Position numbers and translations under genes: made by a program
Assembly: GCF_024362805.1 (NCBI RefSeq)
Contig: NZ_CP093299.1
Location: forward strand, 2,450,001-2,514,000
DNA length: 64,000 bases
From: Salipaludibacillus sp. LMS25
Lineage (GTDB): Bacteria > Bacillota > Bacilli > Bacillales > Salisediminibacteriaceae
Direction: 5' to 3'
Notes under the pieces: model-generated
What the model was told of the DNA's origin: nothing
Seen by the model: the letters and a program-made list of their open reading frames with translations, nothing else
Database searches by the model: none
Shown here: positions 18,075 to 27,594 of the stretch, piece after piece
How positions within the stretch are numbered: the stretch's first letter is position 1
How the letters are laid out: the number at the start of each line of letters is the position of its first letter

Positions 18075-18232
18075 TTTATCCCACTCTTAAGGGGCAGTAA
18101 AACCCCCACCTCAAAACTTAAGAAGGTCGAAAAGTTTAGGTGGGGGATAAACTGTCCTAAAGGTCCCATAAGTTAAACGAACAATCAGTGGGGGATGAAG
18201 GAAAACCCCCACTGATTGAAGCTTAGCCTTAT
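18075..18232 (+). repeat. TTTAT-bounded element, type A full form
   Basis: Complete element with both hairpins; the right terminus reads CTTAT instead of TTTAT. Confidence 0.9.
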
Positions 18233-18346
18233 GACAGGAGTTTTACGGTTATCTGTAATAAATTGAGTCATTTGTATCAGACAGTTTGTCCATACAGACT
18301 CCCTACTGATACATACACTAAAGTAAAACGGAAGGGAGGTTTTATA

Positions 18347-18808
18347 ATGAATCAGGAAGTCCATTATTCAGGAAAAGAGAAAAAAAGGAAATGGTCAGCA
18401 CTAGATCCGGACTGCTGCCATCCGGCCCATCGGACCGACACAAACTTACAAAGTGCAGAACAAGTAAATAAAACGTTACAATCATCTGAAGAGTATATCT
18501 TCATTAAAGATTCATGTGATATTACAGTGTCAACAACAGATACGAAAGCGGCGATTTCTTTACAAGCAGCTTTACAGGCGGCGATCGCCTTAGTGATTAA
18601 CATTTCAATCGCTGATAGTAGTCAGGCAGAGCGGGTGACTCAAGATTTACTCCAAACGGCTAAAACCAAGCAAATGACATTCCAAAAAACGGTCGTTGAA
18701 AATTCAAGAAAAGTGGATGTGAAAACAACAGATACTCAAATAGCTATTAATTTGCAGGTGCTTTTGCAAATTTTGCTTGCTCTTATTGTCAATTTGAATA
18801 TCTTGTAA
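18347..18808 (+). CDS. cotX: Spore coat protein X (CotX/CotV domain pair)
   Basis: A 153-residue spore coat (crust) protein. The N-terminal 45 residues carry a CC-H pair (DPDCCHPAH). Two repeats of the Spore_coat_X domain follow: about 55-95 (IKDSCDITVSTTDTKAAISL...ALQAAIALVINISI) and about 115-153 (RKVDVKTTDTQIAINLQVLL...). The segment SIADSSQAERVTQDLLQ is typical of the family. The ATG at 18347 follows GGGAGG. It is followed by a strong hairpin terminator. The intergenic region upstream holds a type A and a type B element. Confidence 0.92.
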   Translation: MNQEVHYSGKEKKRKWSALDPDCCHPAHRTDTNLQSAEQVNKTLQSSEEYIFIKDSCDITVSTTDTKAAISLQAALQAAIALVINISIADSSQAERVTQDLLQTAKTKQMTFQKTVVENSRKVDVKTTDTQIAINLQVLLQILLALIVNLNIL

Positions 18809-18819
18809 AAACAAATCCA

Positions 18820-18856
18820 GCGTAGAGTAACTAACGTGTTAGTTACTTTACGCTTT
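18820..18856 (+). terminator. Intrinsic terminator
   Basis: Long stem GCGTA-AGTAACTAA paired with TTAGTTACT-TACGC, followed by TTTCC, just after cotX. Confidence 0.7.
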
Positions 18857-18894
18857 CCTTACCTATTACTAATTTGGGGAAGCATTAAGAACAT

Positions 18895-19052
18895 TTTATC
18901 CCACTCTTAAGGGTCAGTAAAACCCTCACCTCAAAACTTAAGAAGATCGAAACGTTTAGGTGGGGGATAAATTGCCCCTAAAGGTCCCATAAGTTAAGCT
19001 AACAATCAGTGGGGATGAAGGAAAGCTCCCACTGATTGAAGCTTAGCTTTAT
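18895..19052 (+). repeat. TTTAT-bounded element, type A full form
   Basis: Complete element with a few substitutions in both hairpins. It lies 30 bp beyond the stop of the convergent siroheme gene cluster. Confidence 0.9.
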
Positions 19053-19082
19053 ACATAGATGTCTTTCGGGAGCACACTTTAA

Positions 19083-19706
19083 CTAAAGGTTTAACTTTTC
19101 TATAAACTCATTAATACCATCTTGATCATGGGTACGGAAAGCATTGAGAAATGTTTGATCCGTTAGTTGCCTTAATAACTGTTTTTTCTTTTCTGCTGTA
19201 AAGTCGGAATCAAGAATGCGTTGACGTAATTCGCCTAATTTGATTAAGTAATCGCCATATTCCTGTCCATACTGATGTTCCAGCTCATTTGCGATTTTTT
19301 TTGTAAGAAAGGGGCTTGCTCCAGACGTTGATACGGCTAGTTGCAAAGGCCCACGTTTCACCACTTTTGGAAAGAAAAAATTACTTAATGTTTGGTTGCT
19401 AGCAATGTTTATTAACGGGACATGTGTGACTGCTTCTTCAAAAATAAGCTCATTTAACTGTGACTGATTGGTAGCTGCAATAACGACAAAAGCACCGGCT
19501 GTATCCCCAGGCCTGAAGGGACGTTTATGAAACGTCAAGACGTCCTTTTTAGAAGTAAGAAAAGGTGACAGGTCTGGACTAATAACGATGACATCAGCTT
19601 TTGCTTTTATTAGTCTTTTCACATGTCGGGATGCTACCGCCCCGCCACCTATGACAATGCAGCGTCTACCGGCTAAACAAATCATACTTGGTATGGCGTC
19701 ATTCAT
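19083..19706 (-). CDS. ylnF: Precorrin-2 dehydrogenase (SirC/YlnF)
   Basis: A 207-residue NAD-dependent enzyme oxidising precorrin-2 to sirohydrochlorin in siroheme synthesis. The Rossmann motif is VIGGGAVASRHV (residues about 18-29). The signature STSGASPFLTKKIANELE (about 128-145) is that of the CysG N-terminal/Met8 family. Its start overlaps the end of the chelatase gene by 8 bases, so the genes are coupled. It is the last gene of the sumT-chelatase-dehydrogenase set that supplies siroheme to nitrite reductase. Confidence 0.92.
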   Translation of the reverse strand: MNDAIPSMICLAGRRCIVIGGGAVASRHVKRLIKAKADVIVISPDLSPFLTSKKDVLTFHKRPFRPGDTAGAFVVIAATNQSQLNELIFEEAVTHVPLINIASNQTLSNFFFPKVVKRGPLQLAVSTSGASPFLTKKIANELEHQYGQEYGDYLIKLGELRQRILDSDFTAEKKKQLLRQLTDQTFLNAFRTHDQDGINEFIEKLNL

Positions 19707-20457
19707 ATTGCTTCACCTTACGTTGTAACCAGTCATTAATAAGTGAGTGAGGGAGGTATGTTTTTCCATTATATGAATAGCTAACGTGTGCTTCGTTAAG
19801 TTTTTCGGGAATTTTAGTTGTCGTATAGAACCCTTCACTTAAAAATAAAGGGACAGCTACTATGTGGGAATCTGTATCCGTACTTAATTTTTGGGCAGAC
19901 TGTGTAACCATGTCTGGGAGAATCGTTCCATATCCGGCATGGACAAAGCCCAGTGTTTCTTTTAGGTGGCTACACATACGCTCTAAGGTAGCTTGCCAAA
20001 TAGGTTGAAAGTCTTGTTGGTCACTGCCGTGAGCTACAAGGAATAAGCTTTCTTTTGCCGCATCGTTCGATAGTGATGACACTCTATCTGCAACTAGATC
20101 CATTATAAGCGGATGATCATCCATCGGGTCACCCCAAATGATCGTTGCTTGAGGTTTGATTAGAGGTAAGTCAGTGTCTACCCTTGATTTTTTTATTAGA
20201 CCGAGGGCATACTTGATTTCTTCAAGATGAGTGCTGCCAGAGCAAACGAAGTAAGGGATAACATAAATGTCTTCAACACCTTCGGATTCCAGTTTTTGCA
20301 CGCCATCAGGAATACTCTTCCCTTCAACCAGTTCAAGGTACCCTATTTCTATTGGCAAGGATGTTTCGACCTGTGCTACACTTTCCTCAATTAAGTTAAC
20401 CCATTTGTTATTCCGAGAGCCGTGCGCAATCACAAGAATCCCTTTTTGTTTAGTCAT
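19699..20457 (-). CDS. Sirohydrochlorin chelatase (SirB/CbiX type)
   Basis: A 252-residue two-lobe chelatase inserting ferrous iron (or cobalt) into sirohydrochlorin. The N-terminal metal-site motif is VIAHGSRNN (His about 12); the C-terminal lobe has a matching VAHGSDQQ (His about 147). IPYFVCSGSTHLEEI is a family signature. It lies 16 bp after the methyltransferase gene and overlaps the next gene by 8 bases. Given the neighbouring nitrite reductase, siroheme is the likely product. Confidence 0.9.
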   Translation of the reverse strand: MTKQKGILVIAHGSRNNKWVNLIEESVAQVETSLPIEIGYLELVEGKSIPDGVQKLESEGVEDIYVIPYFVCSGSTHLEEIKYALGLIKKSRVDTDLPLIKPQATIIWGDPMDDHPLIMDLVADRVSSLSNDAAKESLFLVAHGSDQQDFQPIWQATLERMCSHLKETLGFVHAGYGTILPDMVTQSAQKLSTDTDSHIVAVPLFLSEGFYTTTKIPEKLNEAHVSYSYNGKTYLPHSLINDWLQRKVKQYE

Positions 20458-20473
20458 ATTTTATCACCTGTCA

Positions 20474-21259
20474 TTATTTGGCTATTTGAAAATAATCGCT
20501 CGCATCATTTTCAAACCAAGCTAGTTTTTCCCTTAACTTTACCACGTCTCCGACGACAATAATAGCGGGAGATCGGAAGTTTGCTTGCAAAACACGGTCT
20601 GCAATGTTTTCGAGCGTGCCAGTTAAGGTTTCTTGTGATGTTGTCGTCCCCCAACGGATGAGAGCCACAGCTGTGTGTTTTGAACGCCCGTGACGGAGGA
20701 GTTGCTCCTGAATAAGAGCCATGTTCCCCACTCCCATGTAGAAAACGAGCGTATCAACAGATGTGGCAAGCTTTTCCCACTGGATATCAGGGCCTCCTTT
20801 ATCTGTTCGCTTATGCCCTGTAATAAAGGCACATGACGAGCTAAAGTCCCGGTGGGTTAGAGGAATGCCAGCATAGAGTGGAGCTGATATCCCAGACGTA
20901 ATACCTGGGATAATCTCATAACGTATACCGTGATTCACACACCATTCTGCTTCTTCCCCCACGCGCCCGAAAATACTGGGATCTCCGCCTTTTAATCTGA
21001 CGACCAGCTTCCCTTTTAGCGCATGTTGGACAAGAATCTCGTTTATCTGTTCTTGTGGGATGATGTGTTGATTAGGCAGTTTGCCACAATAAATCAACTC
21101 TACGAGCGGTTTTGTATCTTCGAGAAGTGCTTTATTTACGAGACGGTCATAGACAATGACATCTGCTTGACGCAGTATTCTAACAGCTTTAACAGTGATG
21201 AGTTCAGGGTCGCCAGGACCCGCTCCGATGAAATAAACAGTGCCTTTATTAGTCGTCAC
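20474..21259 (-). CDS. sumT: Uroporphyrinogen-III C-methyltransferase (SumT/NasF)
   Basis: A 261-residue SAM-dependent enzyme making precorrin-2, the first committed step to siroheme. Family motifs are VYFIGAGPGDPELITVKA (about residues 8-25), VRLKGGDPSIFGR (about 87-99), PGITSGISAPLYAGIPLTHR (about 118-137) and YMGVGN. It is the first gene of a three-gene siroheme unit on the minus strand. A short type A element lies between it and the nas genes, so it may share their transcript or have its own promoter. Confidence 0.93.
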   Translation of the reverse strand: MTTNKGTVYFIGAGPGDPELITVKAVRILRQADVIVYDRLVNKALLEDTKPLVELIYCGKLPNQHIIPQEQINEILVQHALKGKLVVRLKGGDPSIFGRVGEEAEWCVNHGIRYEIIPGITSGISAPLYAGIPLTHRDFSSSCAFITGHKRTDKGGPDIQWEKLATSVDTLVFYMGVGNMALIQEQLLRHGRSKHTAVALIRWGTTTSQETLTGTLENIADRVLQANFRSPAIIVVGDVVKLREKLAWFENDASDYFQIAK

Positions 21260-21330
21260 AGTGGGCCTCCTTATGGATACAAATTTCTCGTTTGAGATAG
21301 AGATTGTGAAATGCTATTATCTTGTATTCG

Positions 21331-21385
21331 TTTATCCCACTCTTAAGGGGCAGTAAAACTCCCACTGATTGAAGGTTCGTTTTAT
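21331..21385 (+). repeat. TTTAT-bounded element, type A short form with B-like right end
   Basis: Left end TTTATCCCACTCTTAAGGGG as in type A. The right end GAAGGTTCGTTTTAT matches the type B terminus (compare 43299-43312), indicating recombination between the two types. Confidence 0.8.
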
Positions 21386-21410
21386 AAGCTAGCACCACTT
21401 TTTTCCCTAG

Positions 21411-22454
21411 CTAATTTTTCATAAATGACTTCCACTTCTGTAATTGAAGTAGTCCGCTGCCGTTGTTTAATTGTGATATGGTGAGATCCATGCCGTCAGC
21501 TAGTGAACGGGTTTTCCCAAACAAGTAGTAACGGGCAGCAGTATTGAAAATTACTTGGTTGCGATAATACGTAAGTTTTTCTGACGTTTCCCCACCAAGA
21601 ATCGCTTCAATAAGCTGTTTTTGTTCCTGAAGTGTCAGTATTTCTTTATCTGGGTCTTTCCGACATGACAGGTGGTAGTCAGCAGGATCTAAGTCTCGGG
21701 ATATGACCGCGTCTTTCGTGATTTCATAGATGAAGCTTTTTCTGTGAATCGGTAAGTCTTCGGATCCTTCAGCCCCTTGTACAATAAATGATTTTTGAAA
21801 ATTCAGTCGCCTTAAGTTATCAACGTTTGTATCAAGCACCGTTTTGTGAAAGATACCAAGCATGACTGAAGGAGCGTTAGAAAGATTGAGTAATTTTTCG
21901 GCCATGTTGATAAAGGATCGTACACCGATTTCTTCTCTAATGTGACGAATGTTAGCTAGTGGCTGACATAATTGCTCAGTATGAGCAAAGCCTATACAAT
22001 GCTTATCAATTGATTGTCCTATAGATGTTGCATCGTGATCAGAGGCAACACCGAGTTCGGCTAAAATACTCTTTAATGAAGAGCCGTATTTCGGCGGTAA
22101 CGTGTCACTGCTGTGTAAAAAAACAGGCATTCCTTCTGCTGCCATAAGCAACGCAGATGGGATGGTAGCAGCGAATGTTTTTCGTCCGTCATATGGACCC
22201 GAGAAATCAATAAGCTGACGGCGTTTATCTGGTGATATAGGTATGAGTGAGGCCGCCTGGCGAAATTGGGTAACAAACGCTGCTAATTCGTCAGGCGACT
22301 CGTTTTTCAAGCGCTGAGCAATCAGGAAAGCTGCAACTTGAATATCTGTTGCCTCTCCGTCAATGATACTTTGTGCTGCTTGAGATGCTTCATCAAACGT
22401 TAAGTCTCGTGCTCTTTTCTTTCCTTTCGCTACTTCCTTGATCCACTGTTTCAT
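21411..22454 (-). CDS. TrpD2/YbiB-like anthranilate phosphoribosyltransferase homolog
   Basis: A 347-residue protein of the nucleoside phosphorylase/phosphoribosyltransferase class III fold. The helical N-terminus (RARDLTFDEASQAAQSIIDGEATDIQVAAFLIAQRLK) is typical of TrpD, but the glycine-rich catalytic GTGGD motif of true TrpD is replaced by FSGPYDGR. It is therefore closer to TrpD2 (YbiB) proteins, which bind nucleic acid and have no proven enzyme activity. The start overlaps the end of nasC by about 60 bases on the same strand, so it belongs to the nitrate operon. Its role there is unknown. Confidence 0.75.
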   Translation of the reverse strand: MKQWIKEVAKGKKRARDLTFDEASQAAQSIIDGEATDIQVAAFLIAQRLKNESPDELAAFVTQFRQAASLIPISPDKRRQLIDFSGPYDGRKTFAATIPSALLMAAEGMPVFLHSSDTLPPKYGSSLKSILAELGVASDHDATSIGQSIDKHCIGFAHTEQLCQPLANIRHIREEIGVRSFINMAEKLLNLSNAPSVMLGIFHKTVLDTNVDNLRRLNFQKSFIVQGAEGSEDLPIHRKSFIYEITKDAVISRDLDPADYHLSCRKDPDKEILTLQEQKQLIEAILGGETSEKLTYYRNQVIFNTAARYYLFGKTRSLADGMDLTISQLNNGSGLLQLQKWKSFMKN

Positions 22455-24615
22455 AATTAAGCCCTCCAGTGTCTTGAGATTCTACCTTTTCCGTTAGTGG
22501 TTTCATGCCGGCATAAGTTAATTTAAACGCAGGCATTTGGCATACAGGGTCCAAAAACGGTGCCACAAGACGGTTGATGGCTTGCGATCCGCCCCAGTGG
22601 AAAGGGGCAAATAGTGTATCTTTGCGAATCTTATCTGTTAAGCATGCCCTCATTATCACGGAGCCTTGAGCTGAATAGAGATGGATGAGTTCATCGTGCT
22701 GAATATGATAGCGCGCTGCTGTTTCTGGATGCATCTCAACTAATGGCTCAGGTGATTTTTTTAACAGGTCTGGGCTTCGGCGTGTTTGGACCCCAGTTAA
22801 ATAGTGTGCCATGACCCGCCCTGTTGTCAATAGAAGCGGGTATTCAGGAGGGGCCCCACAGCCGTCGGGTATTCTGCCTAATGGTGAAAAGATGGCTTTT
22901 CCATCACTGTGGGCAAAGCGAGTCTCAAATAGTCGTGGTGTACCACTGTGCTCTTCATCGGGACAAGGCCAAGCGAGCGCTTCTTGTGAAAGTCGTTTAT
23001 AAGAAATTCCGAAGTAATCAGCCTTGCCTCCTCGGGATGCTAAACGTAACTCATCAAATATGTGACTGGGTGACGCAAAATCAAAGTCTTTTTCTTTATT
23101 TAATGCTTTAGCGAGACTACATAGGATCTCCCAATCATGTTTGACCCCTTTCGGAGGTGGGCGTTCCCCTTTTCTAAGGGTGACTTTGCCTTCAAGATTT
23201 GTCATCGTACCTTCATCTTCAAGGTATGAGGAAGAAGGAAGGATAAGATCAGCTAATTGAGCTGTTTCAGAAATAAACATATCCACCACAACTAAAAATT
23301 TTAGTTTTTGGAGGGCTTGCTTTGCTAAAATCGCGTTTGGATTAGAGACGATAGGGTTAGACCCCATAATAAATAGGCCAGTTATCTCCTCGTCCGCCAT
23401 TTTTTCAATCATTTCATAGGCTGAAACACCCTTTCGTGGGAGAGCCTTTTCATCAATATGCCATACGGAAGCGATTATTTTTCTATCTGTGTCGTTTTCT
23501 ATTGACCGATAGCCTGGTAATTGGTCCGCCTTTTGACCATGTTCTCTTCCACCTTGGCCATTTCCTTGGCCTGTAATAGAACCGAAACCGCTGGCATGTC
23601 GCCCAATCTTTCCAGTGGCTAGAACAAGGTTAATAAATTGCTTTACTGTGTCACTCCCATTAGCATGTTGTTCAACCCCACGTGCTGTGAAAATAAATCC
23701 ATCCTTAGCGATACCATACTGCCTACCTGCTTCTATAATGTCTTTAGTAGGAACGCCTGTTATGGCCGAAACATCATCTAGCGTGAATGAATCGAGGTGA
23801 GTATTTAAGTTTTCAAACCCGTTTGTCCTTGACTTTATGAACGTATCATCTATATAGCCTTCTTGTTTAATCACTTTTAATAATCCATTGGCTAAGATGC
23901 TATCTGTTCCTGGTCTTACTTTTAAATGAAGGTCTGCCAATTTGGCGGTAGCTGTTTCACGCGGGTCGATAACAATGATATAGGCGCCATTTTTTTTTGC
24001 CTGGCGAAAATAGGGCACGATTGTTGGCTGACAGTCTGCAATATTAGTCCCAGCCAGAATAATCACATTGGTGTGAGGTATCTCGCTTAAACTGTTAGTC
24101 AATCCCCGGTCAAGTCCGAATGCAGCATTTGAAGCCGCCGCAGCCGCACTCATACAAAAGCGTCCGTTATAATCAATGTGCTTGGTTTTCAAAGCCACTC
24201 TTGCAAACTTTCCGAGCAAATAAGCTTCTTCATTTGTTAAAGAGCCGCCACCGTAAACACCGATAGCATCGTGCCCGCCTTGTGTTTGAAGATAATGAAA
24301 TTGCTCTGCAATATATTCAATAGCTAACTCCCAAGAGACAGGAACGAATTCACCGTCCATTTTTAAAAGTGGGGAAGTGATGCGTTCTTTATGGTAAACG
24401 TGCTGATGAGCGTTAGCCCCTTTTATACACATTCGTCCACCAGAAGTGGTATCTTGCTTATTCGGTTTCGCTTTGAATTGTTTCGTTGTCATGAACGCTT
24501 CTTCAATCAGTGTCATTGAGCATTGGACACTGCAATAAGGACACTGTGTTTGCATAAGCGTTTCTTGGCTTTCTTCTAATCGCTTTGAACGAAAGTGTTT
24601 TAGGAAATCATCCAT
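22393..24615 (-). CDS. nasC: Assimilatory nitrate reductase catalytic subunit (NasC)
   Basis: A molybdopterin oxidoreductase of about 740 residues reducing nitrate to nitrite in the cytoplasm. The N-terminal 4Fe-4S motif is CPYCSVQC with the fourth Cys in GRMCIKG. Further signatures are YNGRFCMSAAAAASNAAFG (Cys is the expected molybdenum-site region), GTNIADCQP, and a C-terminal dinucleotide domain with LLLTTGRVMAHYLTG. The ATG is preferred over the in-frame GTG nine bases earlier because AAAGGTG then has proper spacing. No NasB-type electron-transfer subunit is encoded nearby, so the donor may be a ferredoxin or flavodoxin. Confidence 0.92.
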   Translation of the reverse strand: MDDFLKHFRSKRLEESQETLMQTQCPYCSVQCSMTLIEEAFMTTKQFKAKPNKQDTTSGGRMCIKGANAHQHVYHKERITSPLLKMDGEFVPVSWELAIEYIAEQFHYLQTQGGHDAIGVYGGGSLTNEEAYLLGKFARVALKTKHIDYNGRFCMSAAAAASNAAFGLDRGLTNSLSEIPHTNVIILAGTNIADCQPTIVPYFRQAKKNGAYIIVIDPRETATAKLADLHLKVRPGTDSILANGLLKVIKQEGYIDDTFIKSRTNGFENLNTHLDSFTLDDVSAITGVPTKDIIEAGRQYGIAKDGFIFTARGVEQHANGSDTVKQFINLVLATGKIGRHASGFGSITGQGNGQGGREHGQKADQLPGYRSIENDTDRKIIASVWHIDEKALPRKGVSAYEMIEKMADEEITGLFIMGSNPIVSNPNAILAKQALQKLKFLVVVDMFISETAQLADLILPSSSYLEDEGTMTNLEGKVTLRKGERPPPKGVKHDWEILCSLAKALNKEKDFDFASPSHIFDELRLASRGGKADYFGISYKRLSQEALAWPCPDEEHSGTPRLFETRFAHSDGKAIFSPLGRIPDGCGAPPEYPLLLTTGRVMAHYLTGVQTRRSPDLLKKSPEPLVEMHPETAARYHIQHDELIHLYSAQGSVIMRACLTDKIRKDTLFAPFHWGGSQAINRLVAPFLDPVCQMPAFKLTYAGMKPLTEKVESQDTGGLNYETVDQGSSERKEKSTRLNV

Positions 24616-24757
24616 GGAGGTCACACCTTTTAAAGGAAAGTCATTTATTCACTCATAGGGAAGGCTGAAACGCCTGTATCGTCTAGTGAAGCTTTAGGAA
24701 GAGGCAGATCCCCTTAATACTGGTAAAACAGCGACTCGCCTTGTGATGGTGAGGCTC

Positions 24758-25081
24758 TCACAATTCAATATAGACCTCACCATCAATAACTTTTACAGGA
24801 TAGGAACGAACACACCCATCATCAGGCTTTTGAACGTCTCCGGTCGTTAAATCTATTTTCCAATCATGCAATGGACAAAAAACGTATTCACCGCTGACCA
24901 TCCCCTCAGCCAACGGGCCTTGTTTATGAGGACATTTATTTTCTACCGTTTTTACCTGGCCGTTGCGTAATCGGAAAACGGCCAGGTCATGATCACCGAC
25001 AACGATGTTTTTTCCAACTTGAAGGGGTAGCTCCTCAAGGTTACACAGTTTTGTGAGTTGAGATGCAATCGTTTGTTTCAT
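24758..25081 (-). CDS. nasE: Nitrite reductase small subunit (NasE/NirD)
   Basis: A 107-residue Rieske-like subunit of the NADH-dependent assimilatory nitrite reductase. The two cluster motifs are CPHKQGPLAEG (about residues 50-60) and CPLHDWKIDL (about 69-78), so both Cys-X-His pairs are kept, unlike the NirD types that have lost them. The ATG follows AAGGGAG, and starts 19 bp after the nasD stop. Confidence 0.92.
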   Translation of the reverse strand: MKQTIASQLTKLCNLEELPLQVGKNIVVGDHDLAVFRLRNGQVKTVENKCPHKQGPLAEGMVSGEYVFCPLHDWKIDLTTGDVQKPDDGCVRSYPVKVIDGEVYIEL

Positions 25082-25100
25082 CGTTTTCACTCCCTTATGA

Positions 25101-27533
25101 TTATTTGCTACTGATAGGCACCGCCTTTTTTTCAAAAAGATCACGTTGCTCTTGGCTATTTTGAATAATCTCATGCCATGGATCTTTTAAGTCGTCTAGA
25201 GCGATTTCCATACGTTTAATGAGTTCGCGTCTTTCTTCCTTGTTATCTAAAATGACAGACTTAACGTGTTCGAGGCCGACTCGCTCAAGCCAGTGGGACG
25301 TCCTTTCGAGATAACGGGCTGTTTCACGATAGTATTGCAAATAAGCAGCAATGGTGTCGAGTACGTCAGCATCAGTTGAGACGATACATAAAAGCTCCGC
25401 TGCTTTTAGAGTGGCGCCGCCATTACCACCGACATAAATTTCCCACGCTCCTTCAACCCCGATAATGCCTACATCTTTAATGCTAGATTCTGCACAATTT
25501 CGTGGGCAAGCTGAGACACCCATTTTTACTTTATGAGGGGTATTAAGTCTTTCAAACTTTTTCTCGATGGCAATACCAAGACCAATGGAATCTTGCGTAC
25601 CAAATCGGCAAAAATTTTAACCGACACAGGTTTTAACGGTTCTTACAGCTTTACCGTAGGCGTAGCCAGAAGGCATATCTAAATCCTTCCATACATTTGG
25701 GACATCTTCTTTCTTAATGCCTAACATGTCAATCCGTTGCCCACCGGTTATTTTAAGAAGTGGCACGTCATATTTGTCAGCTACGTCTGCAATTTTCCTT
25801 AAATCTTTGGCATTGGTCACACCGCCATACATTCTTGGTACGACAGAATACGTGCCGTTCTTTTGAATATTGGCATGCATGCGTTCGTTAACAAACCTAG
25901 ATTCTCTTTCGTCTTCATAATCGGTTGGGTTCACCATGCCGAGATAATAATTAACCGCAGGTCGGCATTTCGAGCAACCTTCTTCTGTTTTCCATCCGAG
26001 CACGTTCATCACTTCTCTTGTATGAGTAAGACCTTTCTCACGAATGTTTGCCACTACTTCTTCGTGAGTTAAGTCCGTACAGCTACAAACCGTTTCCTTT
26101 TCATCAGCTGTCTCGAACTCCTCGCCTAGTGTATGGGCAAGTAAGTCACCGACCAGCCCTTTACATGTTCCACAGGATCTAGATGCACTCGTACAATCTT
26201 TAATTTGGGCGACAGTTGTTAAGTTATCGTTTTTAATGGCTGTGACAATGTCCCCCTTTGAAACGCCATTACAGCCGCATATTGTGTCCGTATCCGCCAT
26301 TTGTGCTACCGTGCTTTCTCTTCCGGAAGCTTCTTTCGTTTGAAAAATAGAGATATTTTTCATATCAGACGTATCGGTCTCTTGATTAATCATCCCAAGT
26401 AATTTGGTAGATTCACTCGTGTCACCGAAGAGGACGGCACCGACAATTTTATCTTGTCGTATAATTACTTTTTTATAGATACCTTCAAATTCATCTTGAA
26501 CTCGAATAGCACGGGCAGCTGGATCATCTCCGAACTCACCAGCAGAGAAGACATCGACACCACTTACTTTCAATTTAGTTGAAAGAATAGATCCTTGGTA
26601 ACCTTCACCGGCATCTTTCTGACAGATTTTTTTAGCCAGTGCTTTCCCTTGTTCATAGAGAGGAGCGACTAAACCATACACCATTTCCCGATGTTCAGCA
26701 CATTCCCCAACAGCATAAACATTTGGTGCGCTCGTTTGCATATAATCATTGACCACCACACCGCGATTCGTTTCAATACCTGAAGCTTCTGCCACGGCGA
26801 TGTTAGGTTTAATCCCAACTGCCATGACGACGAGGTCGGCCTTGACAGTGCGGCCATCTTTGAAGGAGACTTTTTTGACGCGGTCTGGCCCAAGAATGGC
26901 TTCTGTATGGTGATTCATTAAAAAGTTCATGCCTTGACTTTCCAGCTCTTTCTTAAGCATAGCCGAGGCAGAAGCATCTAATTGTCTTTCCATTAAGTGA
27001 TCCATAATGTGTACAACATCAACGTCCATGCCTAAATTTAATAGCCCACGGGCAGCTTCAAGTCCGAGCAGACCACCACCGATGACGACCGCTTTTTTAT
27101 ATTTTTGGGACGCATCAATCATGGCTTGGCAGTCTTTAATATCTCTAAAAGCAATGACGCCTTCTTTATCACTTCCTGGAAGAGGCAGCATAAACGGATT
27201 TGATCCTGTGGCAAGAATAAGGTCATCATAGGAGACATTTCGCCCCTGGTCCGTGTGCAACGTTTTTGTGAGAGTGTCGATCTGCTCAACAGATTCCCCG
27301 GTGAAAAGCTGAATGTTGTGTTTTTCATACCAGTCATAACTGTTAATCACGATGTCATCAATGGAGGTGTCCCCTTGTAAGACTGAAGAAAGCATAATGC
27401 GATTATAATTTGGATAAGGTTCTTTACCGAAAACCGTTATCTCAAATCGGTCAGGGTCTTCCTTAAGAATTTCTTCAAGACACCTGACCCCAGCCATTCC
27501 GTTGCCGACGAGAACTAACTTTCTTTTAGACAT
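25101..27533 (-). pseudogene. nasD: Nitrite reductase large subunit NasD/NirB with in-frame TAA
   Basis: An 811-codon frame for the NADH- and siroheme-dependent nitrite reductase (nitrite to ammonium). Order: FAD/NAD reductase domain (VLVGNGMAGVRCLEE at the start, ATGSNPF, VIGGGLLGLEAARGL), two BFD-like 2Fe-2S segments (CGCNGVSKGD about 413, CSCTDLTHEE about 490), then the siroheme domain. At codon 639 (25617-25619) a TAA replaces the expected Glu codon (GAA) between the first and second cluster cysteines: TCVG-stop-NFCRFGTQDS. The frame continues unbroken through SACPRNCAE to the end. No other lesion was seen, so this is one G-to-T change, a sequencing error, or a recent loss of function. 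Confidence 0.88.
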
Positions 27534-27594
27534 GATATTCCTCCTAAGTTAAAGTATCGTTAATGATAGTCGTGCCTTGAGGACGTCCTTTCCG

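Noticed and set aside
12029..19052. Regularly recurring repeats taken as a CRISPR array
   Set aside because: Copies are kilobases apart with genes between, differ in length and fold into hairpins. There are no uniform spacers and no cas genes.
21411..22454. True anthranilate phosphoribosyltransferase (TrpD)
   Set aside because: The GTGGD catalytic loop is not present and no trp genes are adjacent; TrpD2-like fits better.
25101..25523. Separate sulfite/nitrite reductase domain gene
   Set aside because: It is the in-frame continuation of nasD after one TAA and has no own ribosome site.
25617..25619. Programmed recoding of the nasD TAA
   Set aside because: TAA is not known to be recoded in Bacillaceae, and no structure or special context was seen next to it.
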